From Aurantimonas coralicida DSM 14790 (GTDB lineage: Bacteria; Pseudomonadota; Alphaproteobacteria; Rhizobiales; Rhizobiaceae), in contig NZ_ATXK01000002.1 in NCBI RefSeq assembly GCF_000421645.1, positions 775,817 through 839,816 on the forward strand: a DNA stretch of 64,000 bases, in the 5' to 3' direction. The notes below the pieces were generated by a model, which was not told the origin of the DNA, ran no database searches, and saw nothing but the letters and a program-made list of their open reading frames with translations. A program made the position numbers and the translations under genes. Below, in pieces: positions 36,801 through 44,903 of the stretch; positions within the stretch are counted from its first letter, which is position 1, and each line of letters starts with the position of its first letter.

Positions 36801-39800
36801 GCGGAACCGCCGACGATATCGTGTCGCGCCATATCGGTATTGATGCCTTTGCCACCTATGATCACGTCCTCGAGGTCAACGTCCTCAATCAGGTCGACTA
36901 TGATCCAGATAACCTTAGTGCGTCCGGGAGGGATCCTACTGGTAACGATCCGTTCCTGGAGGCCATGGGTCTCGGCAAGGTCGTACGTGTCGATCCGACC
37001 GGACAAGTCACTCAAAACTACATCCGCGTCTTTGGCGGCGAGCACACGGTCATAGGGGGCACAAACGGCAACGACACCATTATCGCCGACTTCGGTGACG
37101 ATGCCATCTGGGGCGACGCGGGCGACGACCGCATTGAGGCTGGTGCTGGCGTTGATCTCGTCAATGGCGGTGCGGGCAACGACATCATCACCGACTCCGG
37201 TGACTCGGGTGACTTCTTGAAGGGTGACGAAGGCGACGACGTCATCGCCAACTCGAACGGACTCGACATTTTGATGGGCGGTTCCGGCAAGGACGTGTTC
37301 TTCGTCGGCGTCGATGCGACCGAAGTGTTTGGCGGTGAAGGAGACGATTTCATCCTCGGTGGGGACGATGCCGACTTCCTGCTCGGCAATGAAGGTGACG
37401 ACTGGATTGAGGGAGGCGGCGGCTTCGACACCACGGCCGGCGATAATTCGGAGTTGTTCTTCAACTCTGCCATCAAAGGCCACGACGTAATGTTCGCCGG
37501 CAATGACGAACATGATTTCGACGCCGAATCCGGCGACGACATCATGGTCCAGGGCGAAAGCGTCATGCGCAACGAGGGCATGTTCGGCTTCGACTGGTCA
37601 ATCTTCAAGGGTGTTTCCTTCGGGGCGAATGCCGATCTACGCGTGCCGATCTTCACGACGGAGCAGGCCGACATTCTGCGCAATCGTTTCGACAAGGTCG
37701 AAGCGCTTTCGGGCTGGAACCATGACGATATTCTGCGCGGCGACGACCGTGTCCGGAATCTGGACGGCGCCACGACTGTCGGCACCGCCGAAGGCGTTTT
37801 CTTCCAAGACGAACTCACCCAAGCCGGTGTCGATAGGATCGACGGGTTGCGGAACTTGCTAGGCAATCTGATCGATGATGCCTTGCCAGGAGATCGCGAA
37901 GCGCAGATCGCTTTTGACGGTGGCAACATTCTCCTTGGCGGCGGTGGCAGCGATCTCCTCCAAGGGAATGGTGGTGATGACGTCCTGGACGGCGATGCCT
38001 GGCTGAACGTGCGCATCCGCATCACCGGAAAAGATCAAAGCGGGCAGGGAACCGAGGACACCGCAGCTAACCAGATAGCCTCAGTTGATAGCCTGAGACA
38101 CGTGTTCACGGCTCTGGATGCCGGTGATCCGAGCTGGGTCGGCAAGAGCCTGTTCGAGCTGATGATTTCCCGGACAATAGTGCCCAGCCAAATGCACATC
38201 GTTCGTGAGATCATTGTGGATAATGGCGTCGGCGATGTTGATGTCGCGGTCTTCAACGACGTGCGCGCAAATTACACGATTGCGTATAATGACGACGGCA
38301 CTGTAACGGTCACGCAGAACGCCGTGACCGTTGGCGCCATCGATCCGCTGACCGGACGCAACCTCGTCTCGGATGGCACCGACACACTGCGCAATATCGA
38401 GCGGCTTCGCTTTTCGGACGTTGAAATCAACGTCAACGCACCGGCGACTGGCGCGCTTGGGGTTAGCGACCTGACGCCGACCGAGGGGCAGTCGCTGTCC
38501 GTCACCAACCTTGCCTCAATAATTGACCCGGACGGACTTGGCGCGTTCTCCTATCAATGGCAACAATCCGCGAACGGCACGACCTGGACGAACATTGCAG
38601 GCGCCACTGCCGCTGCATTCACCCCTCAGGATCTCCCCTCGATCTTGGCTGGGGCTCAACTCGGCCTTCAGCTCCGGGTGGCGGTCACTTTTACAGATGG
38701 TGGCGGAACCGTGGAAACCCTGTTCTCGCAGCCGACCGGACCGACCGGCGCGAACTGGGATGGCATCGCCCTCGGCAACAACACCTTCAACGGCACGGCA
38801 GGCGACGACATCGCTGACGGCGTCAGCCCGTTCCTGGGTTTCATCGGCGGCAACGACACACTGAACGGCAACGCCGGCAACGACATCCTTTCCGGCGATG
38901 GCGGCAACGACACGCTGAACGGCGGCGCGGGCAACGACACGCTTAACGGCGGCGGGGGCACCGACACGGCGGTCTTTGCGGGCGATGTGGGCAACTTCAA
39001 CTTTGCCCAGTCCGGTGCCAACATCATCGTGACGGATCTGACCGGGGCGGAGGGCGTCGATACGCTCAACAGCATTGAGACGCTCCGTTTCGCCGGCACC
39101 AATTACACGTTCGTCCAAGGCACCGCCGCCAACAACACGAACCTCAATGGCGTCAATGGCGCAGCCGGCTCCCAGATCGTTTTCGGCTGGGCCGGCACCG
39201 ATAGCATCAACGGTGGTGTGGGCAACGACATCCTCGTCGGTGGCGCCGGCAACGACACGCTCAACGGCAATGCCGGCAACGACACCTTCCTGTGGCGTGT
39301 CGGCGACGGGCGCGACATCATCAACGGCGACACTGCAGCTGCAAACATCGCGGGAACGACGGATACGGTCCACATCGCAGGGGACGGGACTGCCGAGCAG
39401 TATACGATACATTCACGCGACGCGTGGCTCGCGATCGGCGGAAATCTGACCAGTCAGATCAATGGGAACACCGAGATCGTCATCACGCGCAACGGGACCG
39501 ACACTACTTCGGTCGTCGCCGAACTCAACAACATCGAGGAGATCGTGATCAATGGTCACGGCGGCGGCGATACGTTCACGACCAACGGAACGTTCGCCGG
39601 CACCAGCCTGTCGACCAGCACGATCACCATCAATGGCGGCGCTGGCAACGACACCGTCGACATCTCAGGTCTGCTGTCCGCGCACCGCATCGTCTTCCGC
39701 TCCAACGGCGGCGACGACACGATCGTCGGCACGCTGCGTCCACAAGATGTGATCGAGCTGACGCCCGGCACCAAGCTCGCCGACTATGTGCCGAGCGACA

Positions 39801-42800
39801 ATGGCGACGGCACTACCACTTACTCTGACGGCACAAACTCGATCACCTTCGCTACTGCCGGCACGCCTGTCATCCAGGACACCCAGCCGCGCTTGGTTAA
39901 TGACGAGGGCGTCTCCGGCGCCTTCGAGTACTCGCAGAGCGACATTGCCGGCCTCAAGGCCCTGGTCAACGGGCTGCAGCCTGGACAGACTGGTGACGAT
40001 GGAGTGCCGACGGGTTTCCGCGAACTCAGCGGCTACAACAACAACGAAGCCAACGCCGGCTGGGGCGCTGCCGACCAGTCCTTCATCCGCATCACCAACT
40101 CGCATTACGGCGCCCCGGATACGGACGGCAACCGGGCGATCAACCCGATCTTCCAGGGGCTCGACCCGCGCACCATCTCCAACATCCTCGGTGACCAGGA
40201 GGCGGGCCTGCCGAAGGCCGGAAACGACGCCAACATCTTCTTCATGTCAATGGGCCAGTACATCGATCATGGGTTGGACTTCCTGCCCAAGGGCGGCAAC
40301 GGCACGATCGCGATCGGCGGCCCCGGCGGCGGCGACCCGTTCTCCGGCAATCCGGCGGACCTGACGCGCGGCACGGTCATCGGCTTCGACGCCGACGGCA
40401 ATCCGCTGCACAAGAACCAGACGTCTCCCTATGTCGACCAGAACCAAGCCTATGGCTCGAACAGTCTGGTCGGCCAGTTCCTCCGCGAAAGCGATGGCAA
40501 TCAGGGCCACGGCATGCGGCTGTTCTCGGGTGCGCCGGATCCGTCGAATCCGGAATTCAACCTGCTGCCGACGCTGCGCGAGCTGATCCAGCATCATTGG
40601 TACGCAGATACGATCTTCACCGACCCCGGCTTGCCGGGCGGCCAGATCGGCTTCCGGGCCTACTACACCAACTACGCGATCGACGCGGAAACCACCGGAA
40701 CGCTCTTCAATGACGAGGCAGGAGCCTTCGATCCGGGGGTTGTCAGCAAGGTGATCTCGAACTTTATGGGGTCCGGCCACCCACTGCTGCTAGACGCCAA
40801 CCCCTTCATCAACGTGCTTGACCATTACGTGGCAGGCGACGGACGGGCGAACGAGAATTACGGGCTGACGGCCATCCACACGATCTGGGCCCGTAACCAC
40901 AATCATCACGTGGATGGTCTGCTGGCCGCCGGCTTCGAAGGAACGCCTGAAGAAGTCTTCCAAGCCGCAAAAATGATCAACGAGGCCGAGTACCAGCGGG
41001 TGGTGTTCGACGAGTATCTCGAGACGCTGCTGGGCGGGCTGCGCAGTGAGGGCACACACGGCTTCGAGGAATACGACCCCAATGCGAATGCTGCGATCTC
41101 ACACGAGTTCGCTGCCGCGGCCTTCCGCTTCGGCCACTCGTTGATCGGGCAGAAGCTGACGGTGATCGACGCCGACGGGAATCCGGTCGAGGTCAACCTG
41201 TTCGATGCCTTCCTCAACCCGAGCAATGCCGCGGGCGTGTTCAACGGGCCGCTGCCTCCGGGATACGTTCCGCAGCCGGGATATGCCCAGCATGGCGTCA
41301 GCGCCATAGTCGGTGGGCAGGTTCGCCAGCCCTCCGAGGACGTGGACTTCAACATCGTTGACGCGGTCCGCAACGACCTGGTTCGCATCAGTGCTGATCT
41401 GTTCGCTTTCAACGTGGCCCGAGGCTGGGACGTCGGTCTCGGCACGCTCAACCAGATCCGGATGGATCTGGCCGCGTCGACCGATCCTTATGTCAGCGAG
41501 GCGGTGGGCTTTGCCGGTGGCGATCTTTCGGCCTACACGTCCTGGGCGGATTTCCAGACGCGAAACGGGCTCAGCAATGCCGTCATCGCGCAGTTCATGG
41601 AAGCCTATCCGGACCTGGTGCTCGCGGCGGAGGACTTCGACGCGTTCAAGGCGATCAATCCGGACATCGCCATCGCTTTGCAGTCGGACGGCACAGGCAT
41701 CGTGAAGGGGATCGACCGCGTCGACTTCTGGGTCGGTGGCCTTGCCGAGAAGCACATCAATGACGGCATCGTCGGCCAGACCTTCTGGGTGGTGCTAAGC
41801 GAGCAGTTCGAGCGCCTGCAAGATGCGGATCGCTTCTACTACATCTCGCGCTTCGACGACTTTGATTTCTATGAGAACTTCATCGACGGCCAAGAGTTTG
41901 CCGACATCGTCGCCCGAAATACCGGCATGACTGACCTGCCGGAGCACATGTTCCGGACCGACGACGAAGACGATACCGACGACAACGCCGTGGAGGACAA
42001 CGACGATGACGATGACACCGTCGACGATGATGACACCGTCGACGATGACGACACCGTCGATGACGACGACACGGTCGACGACGACGATACGGTCGGCGGC
42101 GACGACGACGGTGACACGGTCGACGACGATGACGATACGCCGACACCCCCACCGGTGCCGTCGGTTGTGGCAGGTCTGGTGCTGACGGGGACGGCAGCGG
42201 CGGACGTGATGATGGGCAGTGCCGAGGCCGACGTCTTCAGCGGCGGCGACGGCGACGACATTCTCCTTGGCGGCCTCGGCGACGACACGCTGATGGGCGG
42301 AGCGGGCAGCGACCTGATCAAGGGAGACGCCGGCCGCGACATGATCTTCGGCGGCGCTGGCGAAGATGTCCTGCTCGGCGGTGCCGGCAACGACATGATC
42401 TTCGGCGATGCTGGCGACGACCGGATGTTCGGCGACGACGGCGACGACATGCTGGAAGGCGGTGGCGGCTCCGACACGGTCTATGGCGGGGCGGGCAACG
42501 ACCGCTTCATTGCCCGCCAGGGTGACGGCGACGACATCTACTGGGGCGATGCGGGCAACGATACGCTGGACTATGCCGCGATCACGGCAAATCTAAAGGT
42601 CGATCTTGGCAACGGCACGATGCAGCATGGCAGCGTCTTCAGCAGCCAGAGCGGTTACGACGCCATCTTCGGGTTCGAGAACGTCATCGGCGGTGCGGGC
42701 AATGACGAGATCATCGCCAGCTCGGTGGTGAACGTCATGGATGGCGGTGGCGGTAACGACACCTTCGTCTTCCGAACGGCGGCCGATGCCGATGGTGATT

Positions 42801-43045
42801 GGATCAACGGCTTCGCTAGTGGTGACAAGATCGATCTGAGCGGCATGGCAAGTCCAGGTGGCTTCACCCTAGCTACAACGTCGCTCACCGGCGCCGGCCA
42901 GGTGCTTGTCACGCATCTGACGGGGGATGACGGGGAAGCCCTCACCCGGATCCAAGGCAATGTGTCCGATGGAGCCGGGGCCGACTTCACCCTCGATGTC
43001 GCGGGTCGTCACCTGACCCAGTCGGACTTCATCGGCGTCGCCTGA
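33896..43045 (+). CDS. giant secreted RTX protein with two animal-type heme peroxidase domains (MopA-like)
   Basis: 3049 residues. Peroxidase domain 1 (about 60-1010) has the distal His in FGQFFDHGLDL (H298), Arg in GDGRGNENIGLTAVHHIF (R549) and the proximal His in YRFGHSML (H689). RTX repeats follow (about 1047-1185, 1342-1370), then an Ig-like region (about 1515-1615) and more RTX (1651-1692, 1767-1802). Domain 2 (about 2000-2670) keeps H2125 (GQYIDHGLDF), R2317 (GDGRANENYGLTAIHTIW) and H2414 (FRFGHSLIG). An acidic TVDDDD linker and C-terminal RTX block (about 2766-2902) precede a secretion-signal-like tail. There is no N-terminal signal peptide, as expected for type I secretion. Known relatives include the Mn(II)-oxidising peroxidase MopA of Aurantimonas and Erythrobacter. 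The ATG at 33896 has a GGGAG site. The exporter follows. Confidence 0.9.
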   Translation: MAAFTINQADLSFILYQIKVAEAHAAGIPLTELRVTPEGNLISDRLEYHADTGVYLGDPATPKAIPDPHVPVGLRTVDGSSNNILPGRESWGAADQPMPRLLIPRYNNDADGDSFDPDGPFGPAPSVTNTNYNNSGSVADADPRIISNLVVDQSFGNPAAIIAALTFAGSEDVMGDLQRLIEARVTPEAADAAVIMADDALAAAYLALDEAVNAYVAGNPDSIDAIQVAAEAVTFAEAALEHATAVAEDPAAAFLAVAAELGLEVTNGSLVIPNVAADEGLSAPFNAWMTFFGQFFDHGLDLITKGGNGTIYVPLQHDDPLFDKGADGIAGTADDGHANFMVLTRATNVDGTQVNTTTPFVDQNQTYTSHSSHQVFLREYQTVGGRTVSTGNLLDGANGGLPTWSDIKVQAASMLGIQLTDADVFNVPLLRTDPYGNFIPNPTTGYAQVIVNIGPDGIPNTLDDVVVSGTSVSPLNIAALNSGMGPVRTNHAFLDDIAHNAVPVIVNGVLVPDGDGDTGNAVAFNPQNGRNLEYDNELLDRHFITGDGRGNENIGLTAVHHIFHSEHNRQVDSQKLTILQSGDLAFVNEWFAGDIDGVTLAAFNAGYATAPNKGAYLAENALFHSGDWDGERLFQAARFATEMQYQHLVFEEFARKIQPNIDVFVFNSVTDVDPAIFSEFANTVYRFGHSMLTESMPRLFADGSADDMGLIASFLNPVAFDLDGTVHADVGAGAIVRGMTIERGNEIDEFVVGALRNSLLGLPLDLAAINIARGRDTGVPTLNDARGQLYAASGSSFLKPYDHWADFAANLKNPASIVNFIAAYGMHQSITTATTLEAKRDAAMELVFGLDQNGDNSVPVDRIAFLTGTDYGGDTDPLKDWAGRETGLNLVDLWIGGLAEKKMPFGGMLGSTFNAIFELQLENLQDGDRFYYLTRTQGQNMLNALEQNAFAKMILANTDLADPGADGIRGTADDIVSRHIGIDAFATYDHVLEVNVLNQVDYDPDNLSASGRDPTGNDPFLEAMGLGKVVRVDPTGQVTQNYIRVFGGEHTVIGGTNGNDTIIADFGDDAIWGDAGDDRIEAGAGVDLVNGGAGNDIITDSGDSGDFLKGDEGDDVIANSNGLDILMGGSGKDVFFVGVDATEVFGGEGDDFILGGDDADFLLGNEGDDWIEGGGGFDTTAGDNSELFFNSAIKGHDVMFAGNDEHDFDAESGDDIMVQGESVMRNEGMFGFDWSIFKGVSFGANADLRVPIFTTEQADILRNRFDKVEALSGWNHDDILRGDDRVRNLDGATTVGTAEGVFFQDELTQAGVDRIDGLRNLLGNLIDDALPGDREAQIAFDGGNILLGGGGSDLLQGNGGDDVLDGDAWLNVRIRITGKDQSGQGTEDTAANQIASVDSLRHVFTALDAGDPSWVGKSLFELMISRTIVPSQMHIVREIIVDNGVGDVDVAVFNDVRANYTIAYNDDGTVTVTQNAVTVGAIDPLTGRNLVSDGTDTLRNIERLRFSDVEINVNAPATGALGVSDLTPTEGQSLSVTNLASIIDPDGLGAFSYQWQQSANGTTWTNIAGATAAAFTPQDLPSILAGAQLGLQLRVAVTFTDGGGTVETLFSQPTGPTGANWDGIALGNNTFNGTAGDDIADGVSPFLGFIGGNDTLNGNAGNDILSGDGGNDTLNGGAGNDTLNGGGGTDTAVFAGDVGNFNFAQSGANIIVTDLTGAEGVDTLNSIETLRFAGTNYTFVQGTAANNTNLNGVNGAAGSQIVFGWAGTDSINGGVGNDILVGGAGNDTLNGNAGNDTFLWRVGDGRDIINGDTAAANIAGTTDTVHIAGDGTAEQYTIHSRDAWLAIGGNLTSQINGNTEIVITRNGTDTTSVVAELNNIEEIVINGHGGGDTFTTNGTFAGTSLSTSTITINGGAGNDTVDISGLLSAHRIVFRSNGGDDTIVGTLRPQDVIELTPGTKLADYVPSDNGDGTTTYSDGTNSITFATAGTPVIQDTQPRLVNDEGVSGAFEYSQSDIAGLKALVNGLQPGQTGDDGVPTGFRELSGYNNNEANAGWGAADQSFIRITNSHYGAPDTDGNRAINPIFQGLDPRTISNILGDQEAGLPKAGNDANIFFMSMGQYIDHGLDFLPKGGNGTIAIGGPGGGDPFSGNPADLTRGTVIGFDADGNPLHKNQTSPYVDQNQAYGSNSLVGQFLRESDGNQGHGMRLFSGAPDPSNPEFNLLPTLRELIQHHWYADTIFTDPGLPGGQIGFRAYYTNYAIDAETTGTLFNDEAGAFDPGVVSKVISNFMGSGHPLLLDANPFINVLDHYVAGDGRANENYGLTAIHTIWARNHNHHVDGLLAAGFEGTPEEVFQAAKMINEAEYQRVVFDEYLETLLGGLRSEGTHGFEEYDPNANAAISHEFAAAAFRFGHSLIGQKLTVIDADGNPVEVNLFDAFLNPSNAAGVFNGPLPPGYVPQPGYAQHGVSAIVGGQVRQPSEDVDFNIVDAVRNDLVRISADLFAFNVARGWDVGLGTLNQIRMDLAASTDPYVSEAVGFAGGDLSAYTSWADFQTRNGLSNAVIAQFMEAYPDLVLAAEDFDAFKAINPDIAIALQSDGTGIVKGIDRVDFWVGGLAEKHINDGIVGQTFWVVLSEQFERLQDADRFYYISRFDDFDFYENFIDGQEFADIVARNTGMTDLPEHMFRTDDEDDTDDNAVEDNDDDDDTVDDDDTVDDDDTVDDDDTVDDDDTVGGDDDGDTVDDDDDTPTPPPVPSVVAGLVLTGTAAADVMMGSAEADVFSGGDGDDILLGGLGDDTLMGGAGSDLIKGDAGRDMIFGGAGEDVLLGGAGNDMIFGDAGDDRMFGDDGDDMLEGGGGSDTVYGGAGNDRFIARQGDGDDIYWGDAGNDTLDYAAITANLKVDLGNGTMQHGSVFSSQSGYDAIFGFENVIGGAGNDEIIASSVVNVMDGGGGNDTFVFRTAADADGDWINGFASGDKIDLSGMASPGGFTLATTSLTGAGQVLVTHLTGDDGEALTRIQGNVSDGAGADFTLDVAGRHLTQSDFIGVA
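42001..42143 (+). repeat. in-frame acidic TVDDDD repeat
   Basis: About five in-frame units of 15-18 bases encode DDDTV/TVDDDD runs between the second peroxidase domain and the C-terminal RTX block, ending in TPTPPPVP. Probably a flexible Asp-rich linker that binds cations. Unit number is likely variable by slippage. Confidence 0.75.
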
Positions 43046-43054
43046 TGAGCGCTC

Positions 43055-43076
43055 GGCGGGGGCGTCAGCTCCCGCC
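43055..43076 (+). other. hairpin between the peroxidase and its exporter
   Basis: GGCGGG and CCCGCC flank a 10-base loop, with no T run. Such intercistronic hairpins often stabilise upstream message or reduce read-through, setting substrate above exporter levels. Confidence 0.4.
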
Positions 43077-43121
43077 ACCTCAGCTTTCCGATCATCGCTT
43101 CCATTCAAGGGGACGGCTCTC

Positions 43122-44891
43122 ATGGGCACTCAACGACGCCGCCAGCGCCCCAATCCGACGACCATGTCGGAGCGCATCGGCAACTATCGCGGTCTGGCAA
43201 TCTTCCTGCTCCTCCTCTCGGGGGTGATCAATGTCCTCGCCCTGACCGGTGCCTTCTACATGCTGCAGATCTACGATCGTGCACTGACCAGCGGCAGCGT
43301 TCCAACGCTGGTGGCGTTGTCGGTCCTGGCGATTGGCCTGTATCTCTTCCAGGGCATGTTCGACGTGCTGCGTTCCCAAATTCTGGTGCGGTTTGGTGCT
43401 CGCATGGACGCCAGGCTGGCTCCGATCACCCACCAGGTCGTGATCGAGATGCCGCGCTACGGGTACTCGACGTCAGAGGCGCTGGAGCGCGGTCGCGACG
43501 TTGATACGGTACGCGGCTTCGTTGCCAGCCAGGCACCGATCGCACTGTTTGATCTGCCGTGGATGCCGCTGTTCATCGGTTTCGTCTACCTGCTGCATCC
43601 GATGCTGGGTCTCTTGACCATCGGCGGTGCCATCGTTCTCATCGCGTTGACCGTCATCACCGAGGTCCTGACCAAACGCAGCAGCACGGAGATGAACCGT
43701 GCCGCGGTGCAGCGCGCCAACCTTGCCGATTCCCATGCTCGCAACGCCGATATCCTGCGAGCAATGGGCTTTGGCGGTCGGGCTGTTGCACGGTTCGAGG
43801 AGGCCAATGCCCGCCATCTCGATCTGCAGACCCAGACCAGCGACATCAGCGGCTCGTTCAGTGGCCTGTCGAAAGTGCTGCGCATGATGCTGCAATCGGC
43901 GCTTCTGGGCCTTGGCGCGTATCTGACGATCCAGGGCGAGCTCACAGCTGGTGCGATCATCGCCTGCTCGGTAGCTTCCGCCCGGGCTCTGGCGCCGGTG
44001 GACCTGGCTATCGGCAACTGGAAAGGCGTCGTTGCCGCCCGTCGCAGCTTTGCGAGACTGAAGGAAACGCTGGCGGCCATGGATGACGATTCCCGTCTCC
44101 TCGACCTGCCGGCCCCAACCCAGTCCCTGAAGCTTGAGAATGCAACCGTGGTCGCTCCCAGCACCGGCACTGTACTGCTCAGCGATGTCAGCTTCGAGCT
44201 CAAGGCCGGACAGGCGCTGGGTCTGATCGGGCCCAGCGGCGGCGGCAAGACATCGCTCGCCAAAGGCATCGTCGGGGTCTGGCCGCTGCTGCGAGGCAGC
44301 GTCAGGCTCGACGACGCTGAGCTCGGTCAATGGCGGACGGACAGGCTTGGTATCCATATTGGCTATCTGCCGCAGGACGTGTCGCTGCTCGACGGTTCGA
44401 TTGCCGAGAACATTGGCCGCTTCGATCCGGAGGCCGATGCCCGCAAGATCGTCCACGCGGCGCGGGCGGCAGGGGTCCACGAGATGATCGTGAGACTGGA
44501 AGGCGGTTATCAGACTGAGCTGGGACCGCATGGTATCGCGCTGTCTGCTGGACAGCGCCAGCGCATTGGTCTGGCACGGGCTCTCTACGGCGATCCCTTC
44601 CTGGTGGTTCTGGACGAGCCAAATTCCAATCTGGATGCCGAAGGCGAAGCGGCTCTGACCGAGGCGCTGACCAACCTGCGTGCTCGCGGTGGTATCGCCA
44701 TCGTCGTTGCGCACCGTCCCAGTGCTCTGGCTGCCGTCGACATGGTCGGGGTGATCCAGGCGGGCAAGCTTGTCGGCTTCGGCCCGAAGGAGGAGATCCT
44801 GCGCGAGCCGGTTCGTCAGGCGACGCGGCCGATGACAGCTGCCGGCAAGGCATATGCATCCGCTGCGGTCGCTGCGGCATCCAAGGTCTAG
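43122..44891 (+). CDS. type I secretion ABC transporter (PrtD/HlyB-like inner membrane ATPase)
   Basis: A 589-residue exporter with five to six membrane helices (about 25-300) and an ATPase domain. Walker A is GPSGGGKTS, the signature is LSAGQRQRIGLARAL, and Walker B is FLVVLDEPNSNLD. It lacks an N-terminal C39 peptidase-like domain, so it is of the PrtD class typical for RTX enzymes. It follows the giant peroxidase gene and is followed by a second RTX protein and the HlyD adaptor. The outer-membrane TolC partner is not in the window and must be encoded elsewhere. Confidence 0.93.
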   Translation: MGTQRRRQRPNPTTMSERIGNYRGLAIFLLLLSGVINVLALTGAFYMLQIYDRALTSGSVPTLVALSVLAIGLYLFQGMFDVLRSQILVRFGARMDARLAPITHQVVIEMPRYGYSTSEALERGRDVDTVRGFVASQAPIALFDLPWMPLFIGFVYLLHPMLGLLTIGGAIVLIALTVITEVLTKRSSTEMNRAAVQRANLADSHARNADILRAMGFGGRAVARFEEANARHLDLQTQTSDISGSFSGLSKVLRMMLQSALLGLGAYLTIQGELTAGAIIACSVASARALAPVDLAIGNWKGVVAARRSFARLKETLAAMDDDSRLLDLPAPTQSLKLENATVVAPSTGTVLLSDVSFELKAGQALGLIGPSGGGKTSLAKGIVGVWPLLRGSVRLDDAELGQWRTDRLGIHIGYLPQDVSLLDGSIAENIGRFDPEADARKIVHAARAAGVHEMIVRLEGGYQTELGPHGIALSAGQRQRIGLARALYGDPFLVVLDEPNSNLDAEGEAALTEALTNLRARGGIAIVVAHRPSALAAVDMVGVIQAGKLVGFGPKEEILREPVRQATRPMTAAGKAYASAAVAAASKV

Positions 44892-44903
44892 GAGGTGGCG
44901 GCG

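Noticed and set aside
42001..42143. Possible CRISPR-like short repeats
   Set aside because: They are in frame within the peroxidase gene and code for an Asp-rich linker, with no spacer structure.
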